DNA of 46,625 bases from a bacterium (GTDB taxonomy: Bacteria; 4484-113; JAGGVC01), in contig JABRWB010000084.1 of the NCBI GenBank assembly GCA_039961635.1, forward strand, positions 1 through 46,625, read 5' to 3'. Below, one piece after another: positions 1 to 7,902 of the stretch. The notes under the pieces were generated by a model. That model had not been told where the DNA came from and searched no databases. It was given only the letters and a program-made list of their open reading frames with translations. A program made the position numbers and the translations under genes. The stretch's first letter is position 1. Each line of letters starts with the position of its first letter.

Positions 1-1474
1 GCCTTGCAGGCATATTTATTCCGGGCATCATGCTAGAAACGATTTCGGCGCAATCCGCGGCCGAAAGCGGATGGAGTTCCATCGAGAAGAATCCCGCGAA
101 TTCCTTCCAATCCTCCGGAACCGGCGTGTCGTTGCGGGAAAGCGCCAGCAGAAATACCGGAAGCGAAGATTCAACTTCCGAGGCGATTGTAAGCAGCCCC
201 GACAACGATGCGTCATCCGCCCACTGGATGTCGTCCACGATGATCAAAAGCGGGCAAGCGGAAAGTGATTTTTCTCTTTCCGCGATCGCCGAAAACAAAT
301 GCTTAAAAGCGATTTTCCGCTCCGTTTCGAGGCTCGCCGCATCCATTTTTAGCCTTGGATCATCGTATTCCAAGCCAAGAAGATTGCCTATAATCGGCAA
401 CGTGGATGCGCAGGCCGCTTGATCCGCCGAATAGCGCGCAAGCTCCTCTATGCCCAGAGTGAGTTTTTCCCGCGTCACATCGGCTTTTTCAAGTTCGTCC
501 ATCTCCCAATACTGGCGCAGCAGGCCCGTTATCGCGTAATACGGCCGGGTCGTGTAGGAAGGATTGCCAGTTTTTAACGCCCGCAATCCAGGCCGGGAGC
601 GCTCCTTCAACACCTGGCGGAATTCATACGCCAGCCTGCTCTTGCCGATTCCGGGAACACCTTCAATCAAAACAAGCTGGTTCCCTTCCCCGCCGCGCTC
701 GCACTTTTCATAAAGGGAAATAAGCAGCTCAATTTGCTCGGAGCGGCCGACGAATTTGGTTCTTCCCGCGAAGGCCGATCGCTGCCATCTTTCAACAGAG
801 CAGTGATTAATCCCACGGACAACCGCAACCTCAACAGGCTCGGCCTTGTTTTTAACATATATCGGATCGCGGTCTTCGTATATGAATATGTCGCCCAGAT
901 ATTTTTTCGTACCTGCGGTAATGAGCAATCCGTTGACAGGCGCATTGGCCTCCATCCGCTGGGCGGTGTTCACCGTGTCGCCCATTACGGTAGTGTCCTT
1001 GTCTCTGCCCTCTCCTACGGAGCCGTAAACAACTTCGCCGTAATTTACTCCAATACGCAGCCCCAGCTCAATCCCCTTCGGTTTCAGCAGCGAGTTGATT
1101 TGTTCGAGCCGGTCAAGCATCGAAAGCCCGGCCCGGATCGCAAGTTCGCTGTCGTTGTCCCCCGCGACCTCGCTGCCGAAAACGGCCATGATGCAGTCGC
1201 CGATGTATTTGTCCACTAGGCCGTTGTACCGCTTGATTTCCTGGGTGAAGATTTTGAAGCTGTGGTCGATTATGAGCTTCACCTCTTCCGCGCGCAGCTT
1301 TTCCGAAAGCGCGGTGAATCCTTTGATGTCGGCAAAAAGCACAGCGCAATTGCGCACCTCCCCCACGGCGAGCTGCGTTATTTGGTCCTCTGCGACAGAC
1401 TCCTCACTCTGGCTCGATATCTGCGCGAGGCCCGAAAGCAGCTCGTCAAAGCCCGATTGGAGGTCCAAACTCAA
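1..1474 (-). CDS. Class III nucleotidyl cyclase fused to an AAA/STAND-type ATPase (3' end cut by window)
   Basis: About 491 codons are visible and the frame is still open at the left edge, so the C-terminus is missing. The N-terminal cyclase domain carries the two metal aspartates with the usual 44-residue spacing (D49 in FADIKGFT, D93 in IGDCIMAVFG) and the purine/transition-state pair N169 and R173 in DTVNTAQRM. It is followed by an ATPase module with Walker A GVPGIGKSR near residues 269-278 and Walker B IIVDDIQWAD near D414-D415. This is the known architecture of soluble adenylate cyclase-like regulators with a large NTPase/TPR tail; cAMP synthesis is inferred, cGMP not excluded. I chose TTG at 1472-1474 because AAGGAAG lies just upstream and no in-frame ATG fits the domain start. 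An extended -10 box lies about 40 nt upstream. The gene diverges from the GT2 gene at 1579. Confidence 0.85.
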   Translation of the reverse strand, partial: MSLDLQSGFDELLSGLAQISSQSEESVAEDQITQLAVGEVRNCAVLFADIKGFTALSEKLRAEEVKLIIDHSFKIFTQEIKRYNGLVDKYIGDCIMAVFGSEVAGDNDSELAIRAGLSMLDRLEQINSLLKPKGIELGLRIGVNYGEVVYGSVGEGRDKDTTVMGDTVNTAQRMEANAPVNGLLITAGTKKYLGDIFIYEDRDPIYVKNKAEPVEVAVVRGINHCSVERWQRSAFAGRTKFVGRSEQIELLISLYEKCERGGEGNQLVLIEGVPGIGKSRLAYEFRQVLKERSRPGLRALKTGNPSYTTRPYYAITGLLRQYWEMDELEKADVTREKLTLGIEELARYSADQAACASTLPIIGNLLGLEYDDPRLKMDAASLETERKIAFKHLFSAIAEREKSLSACPLLIIVDDIQWADDASLSGLLTIASEVESSLPVFLLALSRNDTPVPEDWKEFAGFFSMELHPLSAADCAEIVSSMMPGINMPAR

Positions 1475-1513
1475 ATGCGATCTTCCTTTGCGCCCGCGGT
1501 TCGGCGAACCGCG

Positions 1514-1522
1514 ATTATAACA
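1514..1522 (-). promoter_or_regulatory. Extended -10 promoter of the cyclase gene
   Basis: On the minus strand the sequence TGTTATAAT reads as TG-n-TATAAT, an extended -10 element. The predicted start of transcription is about 1507, giving a leader of roughly 33 nt that contains the AAGGAAG ribosome-binding site. No good -35 box is visible, as expected for extended -10 promoters. Confidence 0.6.
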
Positions 1523-1558
1523 CCGCCATTTTTCCAATCCCGCGCCGGATTGCGTTTT

Positions 1559-1567
1559 TGCTAGAAT
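1559..1567 (+). promoter_or_regulatory. Extended -10 promoter of the GT2 gene
   Basis: TGCTAGAAT reads as TG-n-TAGAAT. The predicted transcription start (about 1574) is only about 5 nt before the GTG at 1579, so the messenger would be nearly leaderless. This argues against the upstream in-frame TTG at 1558 as start codon. Confidence 0.5.
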
Positions 1568-1578
1568 CCAGGCGTCCT

Positions 1579-2451
1579 GTGTTTAGTTACGCGTCGCCAA
1601 AGGAGTGGACGATTGTCATACCGCATTACACGAATGCGGAAAGGACCCTTGGGCTCATCGGCGCGATTCGAAGCGCATCTCCTGAAAATTCAAACCCCGA
1701 AGTCGTCGTTGTAGATGACTGCAGCCCCGACGGAAGCGGCAAAATCCTTGCCCAAGCACAAGAGACACTTGATTTCAAGTTGATTGTAAACAGTAAGAAT
1801 CTCGGATTCGGGCCGGCGCTCAACAGGGGAGCAGCAATCGCGATGGGAAGGCTGATCGCGTTTTCAAACTCGGATATCGAATTCGACGCAGAATACCCTT
1901 TATGTAATGTGCTGGATGCACTATCGAAAGCACTCGCGGAACCCGATATCGGAGCCGCGATGCCATTGATATTCAACTCCGCGCTTGCCGAAATCGAGAA
2001 CCTGAACGAAATATGGGCGAACCGCGGCCTGCTGTGGCTGAAACGGAAACCGAAACGGGAGGTCAATGCGGATCTGGAGGATTCGGTTTTATGCGGCGCT
2101 TTTTTTGCTATGCGCAGGCAGGATTTCCAGAAGCTTGGCGGATTCGATCCGATTTTCGCTCCATATTTCTGGGAGGATGTCGAACTTGGCGCAAGGATCG
2201 AGGCCGCCGGAATGCGCGTCGTCGCCTGCGGAGAGTCCATGGTTTTGCATCGCCACGACGGCAGCATCGGGCCAAGCGCCGGCTCAAAAAAAAAATGGGA
2301 AGTAATGCGCAGCAATCAGCTTAAGTTCACCCGAATGTGGGGCGCGGAATACGGAGTCAAAGCAGGCGGATTCTGGAGATCGCTGCGCGCTTTTCGAAGC
2401 TTTGCAAAGCGGGAATTTGGACTTGGACTTGAATATATCGGTCTTAGATGA
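1579..2451 (+). CDS. Family 2 (GT-A fold) glycosyltransferase
   Basis: A 290-residue protein with the GT2 layout. A beta strand TIVIPHY near residue 11 begins the nucleotide-binding half, D46-D47 in VVVVDDCSP contacts the nucleotide, NLGFGPALNRG near residues 74-84 is the helix typical of rhamnosyltransferase-like GT2 enzymes, and NSDIEF near 97-102 occupies the DxD position. The acceptor half has GGFDPIF and WEDVELGARI, the ED acid motif. It probably transfers a sugar from a nucleotide donor to a surface polysaccharide or glycan on the cytoplasmic side; donor and acceptor cannot be read. GTG 1579 is preferred because a TAGAAT -10 box sits just ahead of it; TTG 1558 would lie upstream of transcription. 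The aldolase gene follows after 72 nt with its own ribosome-binding site. Confidence 0.85.
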   Translation: MFSYASPKEWTIVIPHYTNAERTLGLIGAIRSASPENSNPEVVVVDDCSPDGSGKILAQAQETLDFKLIVNSKNLGFGPALNRGAAIAMGRLIAFSNSDIEFDAEYPLCNVLDALSKALAEPDIGAAMPLIFNSALAEIENLNEIWANRGLLWLKRKPKREVNADLEDSVLCGAFFAMRRQDFQKLGGFDPIFAPYFWEDVELGARIEAAGMRVVACGESMVLHRHDGSIGPSAGSKKKWEVMRSNQLKFTRMWGAEYGVKAGGFWRSLRAFRSFAKREFGLGLEYIGLR

Positions 2452-2458
2452 TTCTGTT

Positions 2459-2485
2459 TTGAGCGTGTTGTAAGATATGCATACT
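2459..2485 (+). promoter_or_regulatory. Candidate sigma70 promoter of the aldolase gene
   Basis: TTGAGC and CATACT are separated by 15 nt just after the GT2 stop codon. Both hexamers are one to two positions from consensus and the spacer is short, so this is only a candidate. Confidence 0.3.
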
Positions 2486-2523
2486 TGCGGCGGGCCGACC
2501 GCCGCAAAAGAACGGAGGAATAT

Positions 2524-3432
2524 ATGAGCGAGTATTACAAGCGTCCGAAACTTGATGAACTTGATCTGCCGCTTGGCAAGCGCGTCAGGCTGCACAGGAT
2601 GATGTATGAGCATGGCCCCGGCAACGGGAAGCTGCTTATCCTGCCGATAGATCAAGGCTTGGAGCACGGCCCGATTGATTTCGTTTCGAATCCGGAATGC
2701 AAGTTCCCGAAGTACCAGTACGAGCTTGCGAGACGCGGAGGCTATTCCGCCATCGCTTTGCATTACGGGCTGGCCTCCAAGTACCTCAAGGAGTACGCAG
2801 GGGAAATTCCCCTGGTGCTGAAAATCAACGGAAAAACTTCCATCCCCGGCGACGCACAGGCATTCAGCCCGCTGACAGCAACGGTGGAAGACGCTGTCAG
2901 GCTGGGTGCCGACGCCATAGGCTATACGTTGTTTGTTGGCAGCCCAGCGCAGGGTGACGACATCGGCCAGTTAACCGATGTCCGGTGCGAATGCGATCGG
3001 TATGGAATGCCGTTGATCGTCTGGGCGTACCCGCGCGGCGAAGCAATCGAGCGCAAGGGAGGTCGCGATCACTTTTATGCTGTTGATTACGCGGCCCGCG
3101 TCGCGGAAGAGTGCGGTGCCGACATCGTAAAAGTAAACCTGCCCAAACTGAAGTACGATTCGGCAAAAGTCGGCGAGCCTCCGCAGGAATACCGGAATCT
3201 CGACATACACGAAGCAGAAGCATTCAAGCGCGTGGTTCAAAGCGCGGGCCGAGCTTTCGTGTTGGTTAGCGGCGGCAGTAAAGTGAGCGACGACGATCTG
3301 CTTACAAAGGTTCGATGGAGCATGGAAGCAGGCGCCACCGGCCTCATTTTCGGGCGCAACATGTGGCAACGCCCCATGGAAGAAGCGCTCGCCATAACCG
3401 CCAAAGTCAAAGAAATAATGGCCAACAGCTAG
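2524..3432 (+). CDS. fba: Class I fructose-bisphosphate aldolase, archaeal/DhnA type
   Basis: A 302-residue TIM-barrel enzyme of the DeoC/LacD/FbaB family that cleaves fructose 1,6-bisphosphate to dihydroxyacetone phosphate and glyceraldehyde 3-phosphate through a Schiff base. LLILPIDQGLEHGP near residues 37-50 is the signature of the archaeal-type class I family. The likely Schiff-base lysine is K203 in ADIVKVN, and LVSGGSK plus ATGLIFGRNMWQ form the phosphate-binding C-terminal strands. ATG 2524 is the start because GGAGG lies at the right distance (2514-2518); a longer in-frame TTG start at 2485 would swallow that site. It is followed convergently by the pilin genes. It may work in glycolysis or gluconeogenesis alongside the malate dehydrogenase at 6855. 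Confidence 0.93.
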   Translation: MSEYYKRPKLDELDLPLGKRVRLHRMMYEHGPGNGKLLILPIDQGLEHGPIDFVSNPECKFPKYQYELARRGGYSAIALHYGLASKYLKEYAGEIPLVLKINGKTSIPGDAQAFSPLTATVEDAVRLGADAIGYTLFVGSPAQGDDIGQLTDVRCECDRYGMPLIVWAYPRGEAIERKGGRDHFYAVDYAARVAEECGADIVKVNLPKLKYDSAKVGEPPQEYRNLDIHEAEAFKRVVQSAGRAFVLVSGGSKVSDDDLLTKVRWSMEAGATGLIFGRNMWQRPMEEALAITAKVKEIMANS

Positions 3433-3474
3433 CGGCGCGAAACCACTTTGAAATTGCAGAACGCCAAGATACCG

Positions 3475-4464
3475 CTAGGCTTGGTCGCCGGGTGACAAGG
3501 TTTCACTGCCTCCCGAGGAAAGTACAACTATGGCTCCGTCGCGGGTGCCGTCCTGGCCGCCCGGACCGGCATTTACCGGCGCGTCCGGGCCGGTTCTTGT
3601 TGTTCGGCAATGCTCCTCAAATTCACCATAAACGTCGTAGACGTCCGTTCCTTTGTTCCAGAGCGCGCCGTAGCCAACCAGCTTATATCCAATAACCCAA
3701 ATCGGCGGATCTTGAAGCGACGGATCCACGGTTCGATCCACCGAGTTCGGATTGTAGTCGCCCCAACTTTTGTTGTCGCGGTTAACCGTATAGTAATAAA
3801 AGTTACCGAGAAGTGCGGTGGATGTTTCTCGCACGCCGCCGGGATTTAGCTGATTCGTCGCCTGATCGTGCGGGTAAACCGGATACAAATACTTCCAACC
3901 GGGATGTCCCAACGGCCGCAGACCCTGGTTTTTCGGCGGGCCGCCCGATATTTCCCACATCAGGTTGTTGTTTCTTCCGCCTGTATCTCTCTGGGATGTG
4001 ACTCCGTCGCTTCTTTGATTGATCGGGCCGCGAGCCGGAGCGTTGTTGCGATCTACGTTATTCGTGAGCGTAAACGGATTGCGGGGATATTCGCCCAGGT
4101 AGCCGTATTCCAAAAGCGCGTCACCGTCGCCGGGACCGGCGGGCTCACACCAGCCGGGCCGGGAAGTAACCATTTGGCCGCCCAATTCAAAGCCGTCATC
4201 CGCAGTGAGCTTGTCCCAGGATTCCTGGCTGATGGTCCAAGAGTCCGTAAAATCCCCCCCGTATATCCATGGGGGATAAACGCCTTGATTGTCGGTTGAA
4301 TATTGCTCAAGGGCGAGCTGAAGGGAATGCAAGTTCTGTTTGACCTGCGATTCCTTGGCTTTGTCCTTGATGCGCTGGAAGTTAGGTATTGCAAGGCTCA
4401 CCAGGATACCTATGATCCCAACAACCACCAGCATTTCAACCAATGTAAATCCACGGTTTTTCAT
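3475..4464 (-). CDS. Type IV prepilin-like / GspG-like protein, third in a tandem array
   Basis: A 329-residue protein with a short leader (MKNRG) and a class III prepilin signal GFTLVEMLVVVGIIG, with the conserved Glu at mature position 5. A transmembrane/assembly helix running into IPNFQRIKDKAKESQ follows, then the GspG-like LALEQYSTDNQGVYP. A prepilin peptidase should cut after Gly5 and N-methylate Phe. The C-terminal 250 residues are large for a major pseudopilin (usually about 140 residues) and hold several Trp, Asn and Gly-rich stretches, ending in IVVLSSGGS. It could be a minor pilin or a fibre subunit with a special head. The gene lies 102 nt after the second pilin and seems to have its own -10 box. 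No pilus assembly ATPase or PilD is visible in the window. Confidence 0.85.
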   Translation of the reverse strand: MKNRGFTLVEMLVVVGIIGILVSLAIPNFQRIKDKAKESQVKQNLHSLQLALEQYSTDNQGVYPPWIYGGDFTDSWTISQESWDKLTADDGFELGGQMVTSRPGWCEPAGPGDGDALLEYGYLGEYPRNPFTLTNNVDRNNAPARGPINQRSDGVTSQRDTGGRNNNLMWEISGGPPKNQGLRPLGHPGWKYLYPVYPHDQATNQLNPGGVRETSTALLGNFYYYTVNRDNKSWGDYNPNSVDRTVDPSLQDPPIWVIGYKLVGYGALWNKGTDVYDVYGEFEEHCRTTRTGPDAPVNAGPGGQDGTRDGAIVVLSSGGSETLSPGDQA

Positions 4465-4479
4465 GGCTATCAGCCCTCG

Positions 4480-4485
4480 ATTATA
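4480..4485 (-). promoter_or_regulatory. -10 box upstream of the third pilin gene
   Basis: TATAAT on the minus strand lies 15 nt before the ATG and is followed by GAGGG. A TTGTCC element lies about 19 nt further upstream, a long spacer. This suggests the last pilin of the array can be transcribed separately. Confidence 0.45.
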
Positions 4486-4566
4486 GTGCCGGGGAACTGC
4501 CCTCGGACAAATCCTAAGGACAATTCCCCGGTCAGAAGTGCTTAATTGAAGTATCCGGATCGAAGC

Positions 4567-5571
4567 TTACTGACCCGCGTCGTCAAGGTTCGTGCTCTTT
4601 GCGTCGCCGCCTGAATCGAGAACGACGATCACACCGTCCTTGATACCGTCCGGGCCTCCGCGGGACTGCGTAGAAGTATTCGGAGCGTTCGGCGTAGTCG
4701 GACAAGGCAGGCCTACTGGCGGGGTGCCGTATTCGCAAGATGCGGTACGCGCCTTATCCGGCCAGTTTGCATTGCGGTCGTAAACATCCATCGCCGCATT
4801 CAGCTTCATACCGAATGCGCACAAGTGGTACCCCGCCGGCTCGCCGGTAGCGTTGTACCAAATCCAGTTGTACTTCGTCGAAGCGAAGAACGTGTAATAC
4901 AGGAAGTTGCCAACCAGAAGCGGCTGGCCCACCGACGTGAACGAAACCGGCCACCTGTCCGGGTCGGTAAGACCGCCGGTAATGGTGTAAACCGGTATCA
5001 CATATTCGTCACCACTGAAATGGAGACGTTGGGCCATCGGCGGACCGAGAATTTCAACCATAAGGTTGTTTTCGATACCGCCGATTTGGTCTCTGCGCAT
5101 TCCCGATGGATCGGCGCAGAAGCTGCAGGCCGGATGGTAGTGCTGAATCCGGCGGCTGGCTACCGCCTCGCCCTTTCTGGTGGTAATGATGAACGCGTTC
5201 CTTGGGGAGCGTTCGAGATAGCCCTCCATAATGAGCGTGTCGCCGAAACCGTTCGGCGCAATTTGAAGATTCCTCTTTGAGGGAGGAAGCTCGTTAATAT
5301 CTTCATCCGTGATGTTCAGATCGTAATAGCGCTGGTTGATGGTCCAAGAATCTGACCAGTCGCCGCCGGCAATCCAGAAAGGATATTTGCCGCTTTCGTT
5401 GTCCGCGGAATATCTTTCCAGAGCGATCTGAATCGCATGAAGATTCTGTTTGGTCTCGGCCTCGCGGGCCTTGTCCTTGATCTTGATGAAGTTCGGCAGC
5501 GCAATCGCCACCAAAACGCCGATGATCACTATGACCACCAGCAATTCAATCAGCGTAAATCCTCTCTTCAA
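4567..5571 (-). CDS. Type IV prepilin-like / GspG-like protein, second in a tandem array
   Basis: A 334-residue prepilin. The leader is only MKRG, then FTLIELLVVIVIIGVLVAIA with Glu5, IPNF-like junction LPNFIKIKDKAREAE, and the GspG-type IALERYSADNESGKYP. The middle contains DSWTI, shared with the third pilin, and a variable head with four cysteines (CSFC plus two further Cys) that may form disulfides; the end is GVIVVLDSGG. The start codon is TTG at 5569-5571: a GGGGGTGA ribosome-binding site lies 6 nt ahead and the residue numbering of the prepilin leader fits only this start. It is downstream of the first pilin by 63 nt and probably shares its transcript. Confidence 0.85.
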   Translation of the reverse strand: MKRGFTLIELLVVIVIIGVLVAIALPNFIKIKDKAREAETKQNLHAIQIALERYSADNESGKYPFWIAGGDWSDSWTINQRYYDLNITDEDINELPPSKRNLQIAPNGFGDTLIMEGYLERSPRNAFIITTRKGEAVASRRIQHYHPACSFCADPSGMRRDQIGGIENNLMVEILGPPMAQRLHFSGDEYVIPVYTITGGLTDPDRWPVSFTSVGQPLLVGNFLYYTFFASTKYNWIWYNATGEPAGYHLCAFGMKLNAAMDVYDRNANWPDKARTASCEYGTPPVGLPCPTTPNAPNTSTQSRGGPDGIKDGVIVVLDSGGDAKSTNLDDAGQ

Positions 5572-5634
5572 CCTAGGTCACCCCCTGGTGAACTAAACAA
5601 CCAAAACACTATCCAAGCGGAAATTACCCAACCG

Positions 5635-6633
5635 CTAACCTGCGTCAGCTTCACCCATTCCGGGCTTGACGTCAAGTCCGCCGTTCAGGTAAATGATGTA
5701 GAAGTCTCCCCAGCCGTCGCCTTCAGTCCAAGGCTTGTACTGATTGGCAGCGTTGTAGGGGTTACGCTCTTGGCCGTTCGTCAGATATCCGCAACGCATT
5801 TTGTGCGATGCGGCCGAGTTGAACGGACTTGCATTGGGTGTATCCCTGTCAACGTCGAATCCCTTGTTTGTCGCGGAACCGACGCATCCAAGGTCGTAAC
5901 CGGTAACGTCATTGGAGAAAATCTCGTAAGCCGTGTCGATTTGGCCGCCAAGCCACTGGGTAACTGTTCCCCATCCGTTACCAGTGTCTCTCCACTGCCA
6001 ATAAAGGTGCTCCCCGTTAGTCGCCTGGTCGCCGAAACGCGGGTGGTACCAAAAGCCTCCGGGATAGTTGAGGGCGACTTCGTTCTGCTGTGTAGTCAGA
6101 ACCATGTTGATCAGCACGCCTTCACCGTACGGGTTGAGGCCGAACATCAACTTGCCGTCAACTCCGCCGTAGGCGTACCACCATTGCCATCCCCGTTCGG
6201 CGCCGTTTTGGCCGTATTCCCAAGCCTGGCTGTCGCCGGTGAACGGATTCTTGGGATACTTGGTCATGTAGCCCTCAAATATAAGGGCGTCGCCCATTGG
6301 AACGTTCCTATCGGTCCCGTACACGAAGTTGTCATACGGGTTGCGGCCGTTTGTACTCCAGCCACCGTAGTACTTGCCATACCGGGCCCAGACCGTGCCG
6401 ATGTTGATTAGCGCGTCCCCGCCGTAAAGATAGAAGGGGTAAAGACCCTCGTTGTCCGTGGAGTAACGCTCCAGGGACAACTGGATGGAGTGAAGGTTTT
6501 GCTTCACTTCCGCTTCCTTGGCCTTTTCCTTAATCTTCAGAAAGTTGGGGAGGGCGATGGCAACCAAAATCCCGATGATGACGATCACCACCAGGAGTTC
6601 GATTAGTGTAAAACCGTTGCTACGCTTGAACAC
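5635..6633 (-). CDS. Type IV prepilin-like / GspG-like protein, first and promoter-proximal in a tandem array
   Basis: A 332-residue prepilin with leader MFKRSNG, then FTLIELLVVIVIIGILVAIA, LPNFLKIKEKAKEAE and the ordered SLERYSTDNEGLYPFYLYGGDA. The head is rich in Trp, Tyr, Asn and Gly (for example GWQWWYAYGG) and ends with YIIYLNGGLDV. GTG 6631-6633 is the start: AGGAGG lies 10 nt upstream, and longer frames reach back into the leader RNA. It is the first gene after the strongest promoter seen in the window and a folded 5' leader, so it is the best candidate for the abundant subunit. Its relation to the two following pilins is clear in the N-terminal 60 residues and weak in the heads, as expected of paralogues with diverged surfaces. 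Confidence 0.87.
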   Translation of the reverse strand: MFKRSNGFTLIELLVVIVIIGILVAIALPNFLKIKEKAKEAEVKQNLHSIQLSLERYSTDNEGLYPFYLYGGDALINIGTVWARYGKYYGGWSTNGRNPYDNFVYGTDRNVPMGDALIFEGYMTKYPKNPFTGDSQAWEYGQNGAERGWQWWYAYGGVDGKLMFGLNPYGEGVLINMVLTTQQNEVALNYPGGFWYHPRFGDQATNGEHLYWQWRDTGNGWGTVTQWLGGQIDTAYEIFSNDVTGYDLGCVGSATNKGFDVDRDTPNASPFNSAASHKMRCGYLTNGQERNPYNAANQYKPWTEGDGWGDFYIIYLNGGLDVKPGMGEADAG

Positions 6634-6676
6634 TTGACCCTTCACCTCCTGCAAAATGTAGGGATTGGATGGTTTA

Positions 6677-6739
6677 GTTGCCCACCAACACCCAGCCCGA
6701 GACCGGATTCGGGCTGCTTCCCCGGTGGCACAAGGCAAC
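6677..6739 (-). promoter_or_regulatory. Folded 5' leader of the pilin transcript
   Basis: On the minus strand an outer stem GTTGCC/GGCAAC (6734-6739 with 6677-6682) encloses an 8-bp perfect inner hairpin CAGCCCGA/TCGGGCTG (6709-6716 with 6693-6700, loop of 8 nt). It starts immediately after the predicted transcription start and ends about 45 nt before GTG. It has no U-tract, so it is unlikely to be a terminator. A messenger-stabilising 5' structure or a regulatory switch are both possible. Confidence 0.5.
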
Positions 6740-6746
6740 TCATCTT

Positions 6747-6775
6747 ATTATATCGGACACTTTCGGGTTTGTCAA
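6747..6775 (-). promoter_or_regulatory. Full-consensus sigma70 promoter of the pilin array
   Basis: Minus-strand TTGACA (6770-6775) and TATAAT (6747-6752) match consensus at all twelve positions with an ideal 17-nt spacer. Transcription should start near 6740, giving a leader of about 107 nt. It lies right behind the mdh terminator. Confidence 0.85.
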
Positions 6776-6787
6776 ATATCATGGCCC

Positions 6788-6824
6788 AAAAAAGCCGCCA
6801 AAAAGAAAAATTTTTTTCGGCGGC
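6788..6824 (-). terminator. Rho-independent terminator of mdh
   Basis: On the minus strand GCCGCC (6819-6824) pairs with GGCGGC (6794-6799); an A-rich and a T-rich stretch inside can extend the stem, and six T follow. It lies about 30 nt after the mdh stop codon and insulates the pilin promoter. Confidence 0.75.
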
Positions 6825-6854
6825 CCTGACGCCCGCCAAGCTGTTCCCTCAAGC

Positions 6855-7769
6855 CTAGATGGTGTCGTACGTTTCCTTCAAAACCTGCGCCGCCTTGGCC
6901 AGACCGTCCATCTCGGCGGCTTCGATTTCGAAATCCAAGTATCCCTCGACTCCGCTCTTCCCCACCACCGTGGGCAAAGACAGGGCAATACCGGAGATTC
7001 CGTACTTGCCATCTGGATCCGTGGAAATGGGCAACACGGCCTTGCTGTCGGTGGCGATGGCTTTTACCACCTCGGTTATGCTGATTCCGACGGCCCAGCC
7101 CGCTCCGCCTTTCTTTCTGATGACCTCCGCGCCGCTTTTTTTTGTCTCTTCAAACACCGCTTCGATGTCGGACATCGAAACGCTCCTTAAGCAGCGGAAC
7201 AGAATGCCGCCGTAGGAAGCCTGGCTCCAAAGAGGTACCATTGCATCGCCGTGCTCGCCGACTATGTAGGCATTAACGTCCAGGGGATTCCATCCAAACT
7301 TCGCCGCCAAAAGGCTCCTGAACCTGACCATGTCCAGGACATTTCCAAGGCCGAATACCTTTGTGCGTGAAACGCCGCTTTTCACCAAAGCGCGGTAGGT
7401 TAAAACATCCACGGGATTCGAGACGACGAAAATCATCGCGCCGGGGGCGTACTTGACTATACCCTCGATCGTTTCGTCCAGAATTCCGACATTGACCCGG
7501 ATCAAGTCCAAACGGCTTTGGTCGGGCTTTCGCCGACTCCCCGCCGTGATAACGACTATATCCGCCCCGGCAACCTTGGAAATGTCGCCGCTGTCGAAAG
7601 TGACATTACCGACCAGCGAAGTGGCATGCCTCAAGTCCAGCGCTTCGCCGTCAGCAACGTCGGTCAATACATCTACCAGCACAATTTCGCGGGCGTAGCC
7701 GGAAAGAAAAAGCGAAATCGCAAAGTTGATTCCGACGCGCCCTGCGCCTCCAACAATCGCAACTTTCAT
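6855..7769 (-). CDS. mdh: Malate dehydrogenase, LDH-like type
   Basis: A 304-residue NAD(P)-dependent 2-hydroxyacid dehydrogenase that interconverts malate and oxaloacetate. The Rossmann loop VAIVGGAGRVG is at residues 3-13. Specificity can be read in AGSRRKPDQSR: Arg stands at the position that is Gln in lactate dehydrogenase, with the second Arg downstream. The catalytic Asp/His pair lies in the NVLDMVRFR region and VGEHGDAMVPL. NPVDVLTYRALV and VFGLGNVLD resemble the archaeal (Methanocaldococcus-type) enzymes more than the classic TCA enzyme. The start ATG 7767-7769 is where the Rossmann fold begins; longer in-frame starts run through the promoter. A -10 box embedded in a perfect inverted repeat precedes it, suggesting a repressor. 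Confidence 0.9.
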   Translation of the reverse strand: MKVAIVGGAGRVGINFAISLFLSGYAREIVLVDVLTDVADGEALDLRHATSLVGNVTFDSGDISKVAGADIVVITAGSRRKPDQSRLDLIRVNVGILDETIEGIVKYAPGAMIFVVSNPVDVLTYRALVKSGVSRTKVFGLGNVLDMVRFRSLLAAKFGWNPLDVNAYIVGEHGDAMVPLWSQASYGGILFRCLRSVSMSDIEAVFEETKKSGAEVIRKKGGAGWAVGISITEVVKAIATDSKAVLPISTDPDGKYGISGIALSLPTVVGKSGVEGYLDFEIEAAEMDGLAKAAQVLKETYDTI

Positions 7770-7786
7770 TTCAAGCCCCAAAAAGT

Positions 7787-7820
7787 GGATTTGCCACCGC
7801 ATTATACTTCGGGCAAATCC
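7787..7820 (-). promoter_or_regulatory. mdh promoter -10 box inside a 9-bp inverted repeat (candidate operator)
   Basis: GGATTTGCC (7787-7795) and GGCAAATCC (7812-7820) are perfect inverted arms 16 nt apart, and TATAAT (minus strand, 7801-7806) lies in the gap. Transcription would start inside the gap, so the RNA could not form this hairpin. The symmetry is thus better explained as a protein-binding site. No good -35 box is visible. Confidence 0.55.
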
Positions 7821-7848
7821 TCCCTTGCAGCAGACATGCCAGTTCGTG

Positions 7849-7876
7849 AAAAAAATCCCCGGGTTTCCCCGGGGAT
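7849..7876 (-). terminator. Rho-independent terminator of the M30-like protease gene
   Basis: On the minus strand an ATCCCCGG/CCGGGGAT stem with a 6-nt loop is followed by seven T. It sits about 27 nt after the stop codon of the gene at 7903. Confidence 0.85.
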
Positions 7877-7902
7877 TGATGAATACATAAGCAAGCCTGA
7901 AA

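Noticed and set aside
1558-1578. Upstream TTG start for the GT2 gene
   Set aside because: A TAGAAT -10 box lies between this TTG and GTG 1579, so it would not be transcribed.
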